From Hyphomicrobiales bacterium (GTDB lineage: Bacteria; Pseudomonadota; Alphaproteobacteria; Rhizobiales; Rhizobiaceae), in NCBI GenBank assembly GCA_900469625.1, contig UBXV01000009.1, positions 62,001 to 126,000 on the forward strand: DNA of 64,000 bases, given 5' to 3'. A program made the position numbers and the translations under genes. Below are positions 8,594-18,069 of this stretch, in pieces. How positions within the stretch are numbered: position 1 is the stretch's first letter; the number at the start of each line of letters is the position of its first letter. The notes beneath the pieces were generated by a model, which was given only the letters and a program-made list of their open reading frames with translations, was not told where the DNA came from and did not search any database.

Positions 8594-11020
8594 TCAGGCG
8601 CGCAGCACGCCGCCGGTCGTCTTCGTCACGTTGGCGACGATCTTGGCCGTCAAAGCTTCGAAATCCTCGTCCGTCAGCGTGCGCTCGACCGGCTGGATCG
8701 TCACTTCGATGGCGATCGACTTCTTGCCTTCGCCAAGCGAAGCCCCTTCGAACACGTCGAAGACGCTGACACCGGTCACCAGCTTGCGGTCGGCACCGGA
8801 GGCCGCCCGCAGGATCACGCCTGCCTCGACGCCCTTGTCGACGACGAAGGCGAAGTCGCGCTTGACCGCCTGGAAGGGCGACAGGTCGAGCGCCGGCTTG
8901 GTGCGGGTCGCCTTCTTCTTCGGTTCCGGCATGGCGTCGACATAGATCTCGAAACCTGCGAGCGCGCCGGAGACATCGAGCGCCTCGAGCGTCTTCGGGT
9001 GGAACTCGCCGAAGGAGCCGAGCACGATCTTCGGGCCGAGCTTGATCGTGCCGGAGCGGCCGGGATGATACCAGGCGGGGCCACCGGCTTCGAACTGAAC
9101 ATTGCCCATCGGCACGCCGCAAGCCTCGAGCACGGCGATGGCATCGGCCTTGGCGTCGAAGACGTCGACCGGCTTGCCGCCGCCCTTGGCGGCGTTCGAC
9201 CAGAGGCGACCGGAACCGGTGAGCGATGCGGTGCCGCGGCGCACGCCGCCGGCGACCCGGCGCTGCTGGTCCGGGCTGTCGCCCTCATAGGTGCCAGAGA
9301 CTTCGAAGAGCGCGACGTCGCCAAAGCCCTTGTCGGCGTTGCGCTGGGCCGCCGTCAGCAGGCCCGGCAACAGCGACGGACGCATGTCGGACATGTCGGC
9401 GGCGATCGGGTTGGCGAGCTTCAAGGCCGGCGAACCGCCGCCGAAGAGCTTTGCCTGATCTTCAGAGATGAACGACCAGGTGACGGCCTCTAGCATGCCG
9501 CGGCTTGCCAGCGCGCGCTTGGCAAGCCGCGTGCGGATCTGCAGCGTCGTCAGGATCTTGCCGTTGACGGTGCCGTGGCTCGGCAGCGGGGCTGCAACGA
9601 TATTGTCGACGCCGTGGATGCGCATCACTTCCTCGACGAGATCGGCCTTGCCGTCGACATCAGGGCGCCAGGACGGCACCGAAACCTTGACGCGTTCGCC
9701 CGAACCCTCGACGCCGAAGCCGAGCTTCTTCAGGATCGTCACGCTCTCCTCGGACGAGACTTCAAGTCCGGTCAGGCGCTTGACCTCGGACATCGGGAAA
9801 TCGACTGTTTTGGCGGTATAGCCGGCATAGCCGACGACCTCGGCCTTGGCGGGCGTGCCGCCGCAGAGTTCGACGACCAGCTCGGTGGTGCGCTCGAGAC
9901 CGGGCACCATGTATTCCGGGTCGACACCACGCTCGAAGCGGTAGCGCGCATCGGTGATGATGCCGAGCGTGCGGCCGGATTTGGCGATGTTCATCGGATC
10001 CCAGAGCGCCGATTCGATCAGCACATCCGTGGTGTTCTCGTCGCAGCCGGAGTGTTCGCCACCCATGATGCCGCCGATCGACTCGATGCCGTTTTCGTCC
10101 GAGATGACAACGTTGTTGGCGCCGAGCTTGTATTCACGCTGGTCGAGCGCCAGCACGGTTTCGCCGTCCCTGGCGCGGCGAACCGTCAGGTTGCCCTCAA
10201 CCTTGGCGGCGTCGAAGACGTGCATCGGCCGGCCCTGGTCGAAGGTCATGTAATTGGTGATGTCGACCAGCGCGTTGATCGGGCGAAGACCGATCGACAG
10301 CAGCCGCTGCTGCATCCACTTCGGCGACGGGCCGTTCTTGACGCCGCGCACCAGGCGCAGGCCGAAGCCCGGGCAAAGATGGCGGTCTTCGCCGAGGTCG
10401 ATCGTCAGCTTGGTCGTGGTCTCGCCTTCGACCGCAAAGTTCGGCGCCGGGCGGGTCTTCAGCGTACCGAGGCCGGAGGCTGCAAGATCGCGGGCGATAC
10501 CGTAGACGCTGGTGCAATCCGGACGGTTCGGCGTCAGGTTGATCTCGATCATCGGATCGTCGAGGCCGGCATAGGCGGCATAGCTCGTACCGACAGGCGC
10601 GTCCTCAGGCAGGTCGATGATGCCGTTGTGGTCCTCGGAGATTTCAAGCTCTTTTTCGGAACACATCATGCCGTGGCTTTCGACACCACGAATGTTGCCG
10701 ACGGAGAGCGTGACGTCGATGCCCGGCACGTATGTGCCGGCGGCGGCAAAGGCGCCGACGAGGCCGGCGCGCGCGTTCGGCGCGCCGCAGACGACCTGGA
10801 TCGGCGCGCCCGTTCCGGTGTCGACCTTCAGGACCCGCAGCTTGTCGGCATTCGGATGCTGCTCGGCGGAAACGACCTTGGCGATGACGAACGGCTTGAA
10901 GGCGGCCTTGTCGTCGACATCCTCGACCTCGAGCCCGATCATCGTCAGGCGCGCGCAGATCTCTTCGAGCGTGGCGTCGGTTTCAAGGTGATCCTTGAGC
11001 CAGGAAAGCGTGAATTTCAT
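8594..11020 (-). CDS. pheT: Phenylalanine--tRNA ligase beta subunit
   Basis: An 808-residue protein of normal length for the bacterial beta chain, which charges tRNA-Phe as an alpha2-beta2 enzyme. The order of domains is complete. It begins [22 protein letters not shown] tRNA-binding OB domain follows (about residues 40-150, with [17 protein letters not shown]). Then come the B3/B4 editing region, the B5 domain (about 400-475) and a C-terminal ferredoxin-like anticodon-binding domain ending in [10 protein letters not shown]. It follows pheS on the minus strand with 29 bases between them, so the two are one operon ending at the 8541-8570 terminator. Confidence 0.97.
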   Translation of the reverse strand: MKFTLSWLKDHLETDATLEEICARLTMIGLEVEDVDDKAAFKPFVIAKVVSAEQHPNADKLRVLKVDTGTGAPIQVVCGAPNARAGLVGAFAAAGTYVPGIDVTLSVGNIRGVESHGMMCSEKELEISEDHNGIIDLPEDAPVGTSYAAYAGLDDPMIEINLTPNRPDCTSVYGIARDLAASGLGTLKTRPAPNFAVEGETTTKLTIDLGEDRHLCPGFGLRLVRGVKNGPSPKWMQQRLLSIGLRPINALVDITNYMTFDQGRPMHVFDAAKVEGNLTVRRARDGETVLALDQREYKLGANNVVISDENGIESIGGIMGGEHSGCDENTTDVLIESALWDPMNIAKSGRTLGIITDARYRFERGVDPEYMVPGLERTTELVVELCGGTPAKAEVVGYAGYTAKTVDFPMSEVKRLTGLEVSSEESVTILKKLGFGVEGSGERVKVSVPSWRPDVDGKADLVEEVMRIHGVDNIVAAPLPSHGTVNGKILTTLQIRTRLAKRALASRGMLEAVTWSFISEDQAKLFGGGSPALKLANPIAADMSDMRPSLLPGLLTAAQRNADKGFGDVALFEVSGTYEGDSPDQQRRVAGGVRRGTASLTGSGRLWSNAAKGGGKPVDVFDAKADAIAVLEACGVPMGNVQFEAGGPAWYHPGRSGTIKLGPKIVLGSFGEFHPKTLEALDVSGALAGFEIYVDAMPEPKKKATRTKPALDLSPFQAVKRDFAFVVDKGVEAGVILRAASGADRKLVTGVSVFDVFEGASLGEGKKSIAIEVTIQPVERTLTDEDFEALTAKIVANVTKTTGGVLRA

Positions 11021-11049
11021 GATTTCACCTGTGTCCTAATTTTTCGCGA

Positions 11050-12132
11050 TCAGGCCGAAAGACCGCCGAACAGCGTCGGCATGTCGAGCGGGCGGAAACC
11101 GTAATGGTTCATCCAGCGGACGTCGGCGCTGAAGAAGTCACGCAGGTCCGGCATGCCGTATTTCAGCATGGCGATGCGGTCGAGGCCCATGCCCCAGGCA
11201 AAGCCCTGGTACTCGTCCGGATCGAGACCGCCGGAGCGCAGGACGTTCGGGTGGACCATGCCGCAGCCGAGGATCTCCATCCAGTCGGTGCCCTCGCCGA
11301 ACTTGACGATCGGGCCGGAGCGGTCGCACTGGATGTCCACTTCGAACGACGGTTCGGTGAACGGGAAGAAGGACGGGCGGAAGCGCATCGTCACCTGGTC
11401 GACCTCGAAGAAGGCCTTGCAGAACTCTTCCAGCACCCAGCGCATGTTGGCGACGTTGGCCGACTTGTCGACGACGAGGCCTTCGACCTGATGGAACATC
11501 GGCGAGTGGGTGGCGTCGGAATCCTGGCGATAGGTCTTGCCGGGAATGATGATGCGGATCGGCGGGTCCTGCGCCTCCATCGTGCGGATCTGCACGGGCG
11601 AGGTGTGGGTGCGCAGCACCTTGCGCTCGCCCTTGTCGTCTTCATTGAAGAAGAAGGTGTCGTGCATCTCGCGGGCCGGGTGGCCTTCCGGGAAGTTAAG
11701 CGCCGTGAAGTTGTAGTAGTCGGTCTCGATATCTGGACCTTCGGCGATCGAGAAGCCCATGTCGCCGAAGATGGCGGTGATCTCGTCGACGATCTGGCTG
11801 ATCGGGTGAATGCGGCCACGCTCGGCCGGCGACGAGCGCACCGGCAGGCTGATATCGACGGTTTCGCGCGCCAGGCGCTCGGCGATCGCCAGGTCCTTCA
11901 GCGCCGACTTGCGGGCGGTGATCGCGTCGGCGACCGTGGTCTTCAGCGCATTGATCTGGGCGCCGCGGGTCTGGCGTTCTTCCGGCGTCATCGTTCCGAG
12001 CGTCTTCAGGAGCTCGGAGATCGAGCCCTTCTTGCCAAGCGCACCGACGCGCACCGCCTCGATCGATCCTTCGTCGCCAGCGGCATCGATGTCCGCCAGC
12101 AGTGTCCGTTCCAGTGTTTCCAGTTCGCTCAT
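11050..12132 (-). CDS. pheS: Phenylalanine--tRNA ligase alpha subunit
   Basis: A 360-residue catalytic subunit of normal length. The N-terminal coiled-coil arm is followed by class II synthetase motifs: motif 2 around [11 protein letters not shown] and [21 protein letters not shown], and motif 3 in [17 protein letters not shown] near the C-terminus. The segment [15 protein letters not shown] is the phenylalanine-site region. It is the first gene of the pheS-pheT pair. A kinase-fold gene separates it from rplT, unlike the commoner contiguous rplT-pheS arrangement. Confidence 0.97.
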   Translation of the reverse strand: MSELETLERTLLADIDAAGDEGSIEAVRVGALGKKGSISELLKTLGTMTPEERQTRGAQINALKTTVADAITARKSALKDLAIAERLARETVDISLPVRSSPAERGRIHPISQIVDEITAIFGDMGFSIAEGPDIETDYYNFTALNFPEGHPAREMHDTFFFNEDDKGERKVLRTHTSPVQIRTMEAQDPPIRIIIPGKTYRQDSDATHSPMFHQVEGLVVDKSANVANMRWVLEEFCKAFFEVDQVTMRFRPSFFPFTEPSFEVDIQCDRSGPIVKFGEGTDWMEILGCGMVHPNVLRSGGLDPDEYQGFAWGMGLDRIAMLKYGMPDLRDFFSADVRWMNHYGFRPLDMPTLFGGLSA

Positions 12133-12184
12133 TCTGTCCTGCCTCGATGCGGGAATGGGTTCGGTTCTATATCGGTATTTGTCT

Positions 12185-13018
12185 TCAGGATTGTGATTGC
12201 GTAACGCCCGCCAGATAGTCCGTCGCCGCTACGAAGCGCACCAGATCCTGGCCGTTCTGGATGCGCAGGAGAAAGCGCGCCAGCGGCAAGAGCCGCGCGA
12301 AGAAGGGCATGATTTCCGCGAGTGCGACCGCGGTTTGCGCCGGAGCGGCAAGCTTCCAGGCCACGAAGGCCCGGTCCAGCGTCTCCGGCTTCAGCGCGCG
12401 GCTGGCGATCTGCAGGAACAACAGCCAGACATCGCGTGCCTGGGCGGTGGCAAGCGGCATGACGGCAGCCGGTTCTTCCTCGAAATCGAGGAAGCAGAAC
12501 TCGCCGTTTTCAAGGATGAAATCGCGCGGATGCGGGCGGCCGTGGCAGAGACCCGCCGCATGCAGCCGGCCAAGCTCGACGGCGCAGCGCACCAGCAGCG
12601 CATCGTGAGCATCGGCATCCTTGTCGCGAAGCGCGCTCATCTGCTTGCTGACCGGCAGGCCGAGATGGGAGAGCACCAGTGCCATCTTGCCGCGATAAAG
12701 GATCTCGGGCGTCCTGAAACCGGCGGCGGAAAAGGCCTCGATCTGCCGGACCTCGCGGTCGAGCATGCCCTGCGGATCGAGAATGGGCGCCGGCCTGAGG
12801 ATGGTGACACCGCTCAGGCGCGCGGCGAGCCATTGCAGGCGCTGGCCGATACGGGGTCCGAGGCGCTGGTAGCGCTTGATCCAGACAGCGCGATCCCCAA
12901 GCTGGCAGCACTCGACACGGGACGATCCGCCGGCAAGTGCTGCCAGCAGAGCCGCCATGTCCTCGTCGTCCAGCTGCGGAACCGCATGCGGCCCTTTTCG
13001 ATCGTCGTGCACCTTCAT
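12185..13018 (-). CDS. Kinase-fold protein (lipopolysaccharide/Kdo kinase-like, InaA/BUD32 superfamily)
   Basis: A 277-residue protein with a protein-kinase-like layout. Lys48 lies in AVWIKRY. A probable alphaC acidic residue lies in [10 protein letters not shown] (about residues 88-97). A catalytic-loop equivalent [15 protein letters not shown] lies at residues 158-172, and FLDFE at 176-180 takes the metal-binding DFG-like position. The usual catalytic Asp of HGD is Arg (HGR), a feature I recall from a subgroup of LPS-kinase-like proteins, so activity is uncertain. The gene lies between the rplT terminator and pheS in the same orientation. The substrate is unknown. Confidence 0.65.
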   Translation of the reverse strand: MKVHDDRKGPHAVPQLDDEDMAALLAALAGGSSRVECCQLGDRAVWIKRYQRLGPRIGQRLQWLAARLSGVTILRPAPILDPQGMLDREVRQIEAFSAAGFRTPEILYRGKMALVLSHLGLPVSKQMSALRDKDADAHDALLVRCAVELGRLHAAGLCHGRPHPRDFILENGEFCFLDFEEEPAAVMPLATAQARDVWLLFLQIASRALKPETLDRAFVAWKLAAPAQTAVALAEIMPFFARLLPLARFLLRIQNGQDLVRFVAATDYLAGVTQSQS

Positions 13019-13031
13019 CTCGCCAAATAAG

Positions 13032-13064
13032 AAAAACCCGCGCTAGCCCTGCCAGCGCGGGTTT
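13032..13064 (-). terminator. Intrinsic terminator of rpmI-rplT
   Basis: An 11-bp stem AAACCCGCGCT / AGCGCGGGTTT (13034-13044 and 13054-13064) with a 9-base loop. On the minus strand the U-run comes from the A-tract at 13032-13036. It separates rplT from the kinase-fold gene. Confidence 0.85.
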
Positions 13065-13102
13065 CCCAACAAATTCAAGAACGGTTTTGGGAAAACGCTG
13101 GC

Positions 13103-13507
13103 TTAACGAACAGCGCTTTCAAACTCGTTGGTCGTGCCGGCTTCCTTGAGGTAGGCAAGTGCCTTCTTGGAAGCTTCGACAAGGGCGCCGAATGCTGCCG
13201 GCTCATGGATAGCCATGTCGGACAGAACCTTGCGGTCGACTTCGATGCCAGCCTTGTTCAGGCCGTCGATGAAGCGGCCGTAGGTCAGGCCGAATTCGCG
13301 GACGGCAGCGTTGATGCGCTGGATCCACAGAGCGCGGAAGTTGCGCTTGTTGACCTTGCGGTCGCGGTAAGCGAACTGCTTGGAACGATCAACCGCAGCC
13401 TTTGCAGCGCGGATGGTGTTCTTGCGGCGGCCGTAGAAGCCCTTGGCTGCCTTGAGTGTCTTCTTGTGCTTGGCGTGAGCGGTTACGCCGCGTTTTACAC
13501 GTGCCAT
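13103..13507 (-). CDS. rplT: 50S ribosomal protein L20
   Basis: A 134-residue protein. It begins [22 protein letters not shown] and contains [11 protein letters not shown] and [20 protein letters not shown], the conserved L20 core that binds 23S rRNA in early large-subunit assembly. The C-terminus extends about 15 residues past the typical E. coli length, common in alphaproteobacteria. It follows rpmI by 39 bases on the minus strand and ends at the terminator at 13032-13064. Confidence 0.98.
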   Translation of the reverse strand: MARVKRGVTAHAKHKKTLKAAKGFYGRRKNTIRAAKAAVDRSKQFAYRDRKVNKRNFRALWIQRINAAVREFGLTYGRFIDGLNKAGIEVDRKVLSDMAIHEPAAFGALVEASKKALAYLKEAGTTNEFESAVR

Positions 13508-13546
13508 GTCATGATCTCCTTAACGTGTCCAAAATGCCTGAAAGTC

Positions 13547-13750
13547 TTAGAGACCGTTCGGCAGGTAGTTCTTGATGACCTTCTTGCCATCGGGCTCCGC
13601 GAGAACCATGGTTCCACGTGCGTCGCGGATGAACTTGTTGGAACGCTTGATCATGCCGTGGCGCTTGCCGGCGGCTGCTGCACGAACCTTGCCGGTTGCG
13701 GTGATCTTGAACCGCTTCTTGGCAGACGATTTCGTCTTCATCTTGGGCAT
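13547..13750 (-). CDS. rpmI: 50S ribosomal protein L35
   Basis: A 67-residue basic protein beginning [20 protein letters not shown], the standard bacterial L35 signature, with [20 protein letters not shown] following. It is the first gene of rpmI-rplT. In the usual order infC lies directly upstream, but here a 3.4-kb two-component cassette intervenes, so rpmI must have its own promoter in the 13751-13922 gap. Confidence 0.98.
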   Translation of the reverse strand: MPKMKTKSSAKKRFKITATGKVRAAAAGKRHGMIKRSNKFIRDARGTMVLAEPDGKKVIKNYLPNGL

Positions 13751-13922
13751 TTTGCTACTCCATTGTTCTTAAGAATGCGAAACGGACAGACGAGGTCCAT
13801 TTCCAGCGTTAAGAACGGCCACGGCATGCCCTGCCGGACCGTTCGGACGGGGGCTTATACCCGGACATCCCGAAAAGCGCAACCGGTGAATCGCAGAAGC
13901 GTCACAGAACCGACATCCGGCC

Positions 13923-15290
13923 TCAAACGGGATCGCGCGAGCGCTTTCGGCCGCCGGACGTTTCGAAGGCCAGCACCGCCTCCAGCCCGCCGAGCGGCGA
14001 ACGCCCGAGCGTCAGCGTCGCGCCATAGGCATCGGCGATATCGGCGCTGATGGCAAGACCGAGGCCGGTTCCGGGCACGGCGCCGACCTCGCCGTCCACG
14101 ACGCGGCCGCCGCGCCGCATGACCCTTTCGCGATCCCCCTCGGCGATGCCCGGCCCGTCGTCGCCGACGACGATCTGCAATCGATCCTCGATGCGTGTCG
14201 CCGAGACGCGGATGCGCGAGCGCGCCCACTTGGCCGCATTGTCGAGCAGGTTGCCGAGGCATTCGGCGAGATCGGCCGGATCTATATCGAGCGACAGGGA
14301 AGGATCGATCGCCATGTCCCAGACGATGTGCCGTTCGGCGGTAACTGGACGTAGCACGCTGACGAGCTTGCCCGCCATGCCTGCGACCGACGTCGTCACC
14401 ATGCGTTCGACCCCCATACGGGCGGCCTGGAGCTGGCGATCGGCGCGCTGGCGCACGAGATCGACCTGCTGCAACGCCACCCGACGCTCGGCATCGGGCA
14501 GCCCCTCGGCAAGCTGCGCAAGCACGGTCAGCGGCGTCTTCAGGCCGTGGGCGAGATCGCTGGCGCGGGCGCGGGCGCGCTCGACGGCGGTTTCCCGTTC
14601 GGCCAGCAGCAGATTGATCTCGTTGACGACGGGGCCGACCTCGCTCGGGCCGGCCGAACCGAAATTGCGCTCGCTGCCTGCGCGCACGAGGGCTGCCCGT
14701 TCGCGTAACTTTCGAAGCGGCGCAAGCCCGAGCGCGCCCTGCAGGAAGGCGGCACCGGCAAGGACCGCGGCGGTTGCGAGCAGCATCAGCCGCATCCGGC
14801 CATGAAAGGCGTCAAGCGCGTCGTCGAGCTCCTTGCGGCCGAAACCGGCCTGAACGGAGAAACGCTCGGCATCAGGTCCATCGCCGAGGGAAAGCGCCTG
14901 CCCGTGAACCAGCATCGGCGCACCGTCAGGCCCTTCAAGCTCGACGAAGCCCTCATAATTGCCCGTCGACCGGGCCTGGGTATCGATGACGGTATCCCAC
15001 AGGGATCGGGACCGGATAGGTGCGCCTGTCGCCGGGGCCAACTGCCAGTAGCGACCGCCGGCCGGCAGCGAAAAGCGCGGATCCGCAGGCTCGCGCGGCA
15101 AGGCGATCTCGCCATCGCTGACGACCACCTGGGCGGCAATCGTATCGACGATGGTCGCCATTTCAGCACGGTAGCGCCCGACGACATAATCGGTAAACAG
15201 CCGCGACAGCGAAAACCACACCACAAGCAGCACCAGGCCGATGGCGATCAGCGCGCCAATCGCCAGCCGCAGCCGAAGCGAGCGGATCAT
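13923..15290 (-). CDS. Sensor histidine kinase
   Basis: A 455-residue membrane kinase. TM1 is at about residues 7-27, a periplasmic sensor region spans about 30-165, and TM2 lies at about 166-188. A HAMP-like linker follows. The H-box is SDLAHGLKTPLTVLAQL with His248, and the ATPase domain shows DNAAKWA (N box), GDDGPGI (G1) and GTGLGLAI (G2). The atypical H-box (HGLKTPLT rather than HELRTPLT) is that of the PhoQ-like HisKA group. The start overlaps the stop of the response-regulator gene by 4 bases, so the pair is translationally coupled. Confidence 0.92.
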   Translation of the reverse strand: MIRSLRLRLAIGALIAIGLVLLVVWFSLSRLFTDYVVGRYRAEMATIVDTIAAQVVVSDGEIALPREPADPRFSLPAGGRYWQLAPATGAPIRSRSLWDTVIDTQARSTGNYEGFVELEGPDGAPMLVHGQALSLGDGPDAERFSVQAGFGRKELDDALDAFHGRMRLMLLATAAVLAGAAFLQGALGLAPLRKLRERAALVRAGSERNFGSAGPSEVGPVVNEINLLLAERETAVERARARASDLAHGLKTPLTVLAQLAEGLPDAERRVALQQVDLVRQRADRQLQAARMGVERMVTTSVAGMAGKLVSVLRPVTAERHIVWDMAIDPSLSLDIDPADLAECLGNLLDNAAKWARSRIRVSATRIEDRLQIVVGDDGPGIAEGDRERVMRRGGRVVDGEVGAVPGTGLGLAISADIADAYGATLTLGRSPLGGLEAVLAFETSGGRKRSRDPV

Positions 15291-15952
15291 CTGCCGTCAT
15301 CCGGAAGCAGGTAGCCGAAGCCGCGCCGCGTCTCGATCGCCGAGCTTTCGGTCTTTTTTCGCACGCGTGCGATCATCGCCTCGACCGCATTCTTGGCAGC
15401 GTCATCCTCGCGGCCCTGGACGTGACTTGCGAGTTCGAGCTGGGTCAGAACCTGGCCCTTACGCTCCACGAACAGCGCGATCATGCGATATTCGAGCGGA
15501 CTCAGCTCCAGCACCTCGCCATCGAAGGTGACGCGCCGGGTCGCCTCGTCGAGCGTGAAGCGGCCGGCCGAGCGCACGGACTGAAGCCGTGGACCGGCGC
15601 GCCGAAGCAGCGCACGCAGGCGCGCCACCAGCTCCTCGGCGCGAAACGGTTTCGGCAGGTAATCATCGGCGCCGGCGTCGAAGCCGTCGACCCGCTCCAT
15701 CCAGGAGCCGCGGGCCGTCAGCACGAGGACCGGTGTTTCCAATCCCGCCTGGCGCCAGCGCTTGAGGATCGACAGGCCGTCCATGCCCGGCAGGCCCAGA
15801 TCGAGAATGATGGCGGCATACGCCCCGTGCTCGCCCTTTTCCCACACGTCGGGTCCGTTGGCGAGCGTGTCGACCCCGTAGCCCTCGGCCTCCAGTTTCG
15901 TCACCACATGGGCGGCGATATTGCGATCGTCCTCAGCCAGAAGAATGCGCAT
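15287..15952 (-). CDS. OmpR/PhoP-family response regulator
   Basis: A 221-residue protein. The receiver domain holds the acidic pair in AEDD (residues 6-9), phospho-acceptor Asp51 in IILDLGLPGMDG, a Thr in LVLTARG, and Lys in DDYLPKPF. The C-terminal winged helix (about 125-220) contains ELSPLEYRMIALFVER and ETRRGFGYLL. It overlaps the histidine kinase gene by 4 bases and follows the PepSY-domain gene, forming an exported protein - regulator - kinase unit. Targets are unknown; the adjacent Asp-rich genes are obvious candidates. Confidence 0.93.
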   Translation of the reverse strand: MRILLAEDDRNIAAHVVTKLEAEGYGVDTLANGPDVWEKGEHGAYAAIILDLGLPGMDGLSILKRWRQAGLETPVLVLTARGSWMERVDGFDAGADDYLPKPFRAEELVARLRALLRRAGPRLQSVRSAGRFTLDEATRRVTFDGEVLELSPLEYRMIALFVERKGQVLTQLELASHVQGREDDAAKNAVEAMIARVRKKTESSAIETRRGFGYLLPDDGR

Positions 15953-15959
15953 CCTGCCC

Positions 15960-16466
15960 TCAGAATCCGAAGATGTTCATGAATTTGCCCGTGCGCGCAT
16001 CGATGCGCAGATTTCGGATCGTCCCCTGCCGGTCGCGCGTGCGCAGCCGATAGACCTCGTCCCCGTCGAGGCGTCTCAGATCGACGGCAATAACGGTGCC
16101 GTACTTATCCTCATCGACAAGCCGAAGCACATCCTTCAACGGCAGGATGCGGCCCTTTGCGACGCCATCGCGGGCGCGCTCCTGGTCGCTGCGCCGGCCG
16201 CTGCCGGAATTGTCGTCGTCGTCATCATCGTCATTGTTGTTGTTGTTGCCACCATGGCCACCCCCGCCCGGCCCGCTGTGGTCGTCGTCGTCATCGTCAT
16301 CGTTGCCATGCCCGCTGGAGCCGCTGCCGCCATGTCCGCTGCCGCTTCCGCTGTTGTCGTCGTCATCGTCGTCATCCTTGGCAAACACCGAAAGCCCGCC
16401 CGGCTGCGGGCCGAGCGAGAGCAGCAATGAGGCGCAAAACAGCGCCACCAGGGTTCGACGTTTCAT
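15960..16466 (-). CDS. Exported Asp/Gly-rich protein with C-terminal PepSY-type domain
   Basis: About 168 residues. It starts at MKRRTLVALFCASLLLSLGPQ, a clear signal peptide; a start two codons earlier (16472) is equally possible. Next is a low-complexity region of Asp runs broken by Gly/Ser/Asn/His (about residues 29-90). The C-terminal about 75 residues (ILPLKDVLRLVDEDKYGTVI... and VYRLRTRDRQGTIRNLRID) match PepSY-type domains, which are common beside PhoPQ-like systems. It lies 7 bases upstream of the response regulator and is probably co-transcribed. Binding of divalent cations by the Asp runs is inference. Confidence 0.75.
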   Translation of the reverse strand: MKRRTLVALFCASLLLSLGPQPGGLSVFAKDDDDDDDNSGSGSGHGGSGSSGHGNDDDDDDDHSGPGGGGHGGNNNNNDDDDDDDNSGSGRRSDQERARDGVAKGRILPLKDVLRLVDEDKYGTVIAVDLRRLDGDEVYRLRTRDRQGTIRNLRIDARTGKFMNIFGF

Positions 16467-16472
16467 CGGCAT

Positions 16473-16803
16473 CGTTTCGTCAGTTCCACATTCTCCCGCA
16501 TTCGAAGGCGGTTCCCCGGTTTCGTCGTCGGCGTTTCGGCATCGCAAGACGCATTTTCTGCCCGCACGATCATCTCCCGCTTGAGCCCAGCACAGACAGA
16601 CTGACCCCAGGCACCGTCAAGCGCAAGAGCGCGACGCTTGCAGCGTCAGCCCGAACAGGCAAAAGCGCATGACCCCCTGCGTCGCTTCCGGCGCGGGGGG
16701 TCATGCGTTCATTGGGCCACTCCGCTGGGCGGGCGTTAAGCGAAATGAGCCCGTCGTTCCGGTGCACTACGGGGGCGGAAGCACCGGACATTCGCCGTTC
16801 AGA
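16473..16803. other. Intergenic region with inverted repeats
   Basis: A 331-base gap between the two Asp-rich genes. It contains the 12-bp inverted repeat CGCATGACCCCC / GGGGGTCATGCG at 16666-16677 and 16696-16707. A smaller TCCGGTGC / GCACCGGA hairpin lies at 16758-16788, just beyond the stop of the leftward gene at 16804. No credible gene is present. Confidence 0.6.
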
Positions 16804-17349
16804 TCACCGCGCCGAGGCGGGCACGATCGAAACGCTGGTAATGGGACCCGGATTGCGGCGGGCGTCGCCGCCATGTGGCTCGACCTTCACCACGCGCTGG
16901 CCGTGTTCGAACTCGACTTCCACCTCGAGCACGCGGCCGAGATTGTCGACGGCGATCAACGAGCCGTCGCGCAATCCGCGCAGGCTGTCTTCCGACACGT
17001 TGAGCGTCATTTCGTCCCGATCGTCGCGATCGCGATCGTCGTTCTGGTCGTCGCCATCGTCATCGTCGCGATCATGCCGGCCGCGGTCGTCGTCATCATC
17101 GTCATCATCGTTGTCGTGGCCGCCGCCAGAACCGCGGTTGCCGCCACGATCGTCGTTGTCGTCGCGATCGTCATTGCCGCCGCGACCGCTGCTGCTGCTG
17201 TCGTCGTCATCGCCGCCGTGGGCAAGCGCCGCTGTGGCAAACGGATGCGCCGGACCGGCGGCAATCAGGGAGGAGGCGACGGGCGCTGATACCAGAGCGC
17301 AAACGCCCATGGTGGAAACAAGCAAGGCCTTTCGAAGCGTGGCGGTCAT
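16804..17349 (-). CDS. Exported Asp-rich protein
   Basis: A 181-residue protein with a signal peptide (about residues 1-44, hydrophobic core VSTMGVCALVSAPVASSLIAA). A long Asp/Arg/Gly/Ser/Asn low-complexity region follows (about 45-112). A compact C-terminal segment (MTLNVSEDSLRGLRDGSLIAVDN, then VEVEFEHGQRVVKVEP) looks like a small folded domain. It is the upstream member of a group of two Asp-rich exported proteins plus a two-component system. The composition resembles cation-binding tails, but no family or role is established. The segment is encoded by GAC/GAT repeats, which create false hydrophobic frames on the other strand. Confidence 0.7.
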   Translation of the reverse strand: MTATLRKALLVSTMGVCALVSAPVASSLIAAGPAHPFATAALAHGGDDDDSSSSGRGGNDDRDDNDDRGGNRGSGGGHDNDDDDDDDDRGRHDRDDDDGDDQNDDRDRDDRDEMTLNVSEDSLRGLRDGSLIAVDNLGRVLEVEVEFEHGQRVVKVEPHGGDARRNPGPITSVSIVPASAR

Positions 17350-17463
17350 GATCTCTTGTCCTTCTCCCGATTTCGATGATGGGAGAATGGCATGGCGCCA
17401 CTGACAGCTCGCTGAGCCCGGTTGTCAGCATTCTGTCAGCAAGGCGGCGAGGACCTGAAGCGC

Positions 17464-17487
17464 AAAAAGCCGCCCCATGGGCGGCTT
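17464..17487 (-). terminator. Intrinsic terminator of infC
   Basis: A 9-bp stem AAGCCGCCC / GGGCGGCTT (17467-17475 and 17479-17487) with a 3-base loop. On the minus strand the U-run comes from the A-tract at 17464-17468. It shows that infC is transcriptionally separated from the downstream rpmI. Confidence 0.8.
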
Positions 17488-17532
17488 CCTACCTGATCGC
17501 GTCTCCGGGCACTGTGCCCGGACACCTTGAGG

Positions 17533-18069
17533 TCAACGCGGCGCGAGGACCATCATCATCTGGCGTCCCTCGAGCTTCGGCTCGGCTTCCACCTTGGCGA
17601 TCGTCTGGGTGTCGTCCTTGACCTGAAGCAGGAGCTTCATGCCGAGTTCCTGGTGCGCCATTTCGCGGCCGCGGAACTTCAGGGTCACCTTGACCTTGTC
17701 GCCTTCCTCGAAAAAGCGGTTCATCGCGCGCATCTTCACTTCATAGTCATGCGTGTCGATGTTGGGACGCATCTTGATCTCTTTGATCTCGACGATCTTC
17801 TGCTTCTTGCGCGCTTCGGCCGCCTTCTTCTGGTTGGCGTATTTCAGCTTGCCGAGATCGAGGATCTTGCACACCGGCGGTTCGGAGTTCGGTGCGATCT
17901 CTACCAGATCAAGACCGGCCTCTTCCGCCATGCGGAGCGCCTGGTCGATCGGGACGGCACCGATATTCTGGCCTTCGGCATCGATAAGCTGAACCCGGGG
18001 TACCCGGATTTCCTTGTTTGAGCGCGGTCCCTCCTTGACGGGGGCGTCCGTTTTGAACGGTCTGCGAAT
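17533..18069 (-). CDS. infC: Translation initiation factor IF-3
   Basis: 178 residues, reading (fMet)[13 protein letters not shown], then [17 protein letters not shown] in the N-domain and [19 protein letters not shown] in the linker helix. The C-domain has [12 protein letters not shown] and ends [12 protein letters not shown]. Translation starts at ATT (18069-18067), the rare start codon typical of infC and basis of its autoregulation. AGGAGAG precedes it at a normal distance; the first ATG (17931) would delete most of the N-domain. It blocks 50S joining and proofreads the initiation complex. Confidence 0.95.
   Translation of the reverse strand: MRRPFKTDAPVKEGPRSNKEIRVPRVQLIDAEGQNIGAVPIDQALRMAEEAGLDLVEIAPNSEPPVCKILDLGKLKYANQKKAAEARKKQKIVEIKEIKMRPNIDTHDYEVKMRAMNRFFEEGDKVKVTLKFRGREMAHQELGMKLLLQVKDDTQTIAKVEAEPKLEGRQMMMVLAPR

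Noticed and set aside
9575-11104. Long rightward frame antisense to pheT
   Set aside because: pheT is unmistakable on the minus strand; the antisense frame is a codon-bias shadow typical of GC-rich genomes.
15921-17289. Rightward hydrophobic frames rich in Val/Ile and Ser opposite the Asp-rich genes
   Set aside because: They are the reverse complements of GAC/GAT repeats, which read as GTC/ATC. The leftward frames have signal peptides and folded ends, so the rightward frames are artefacts.
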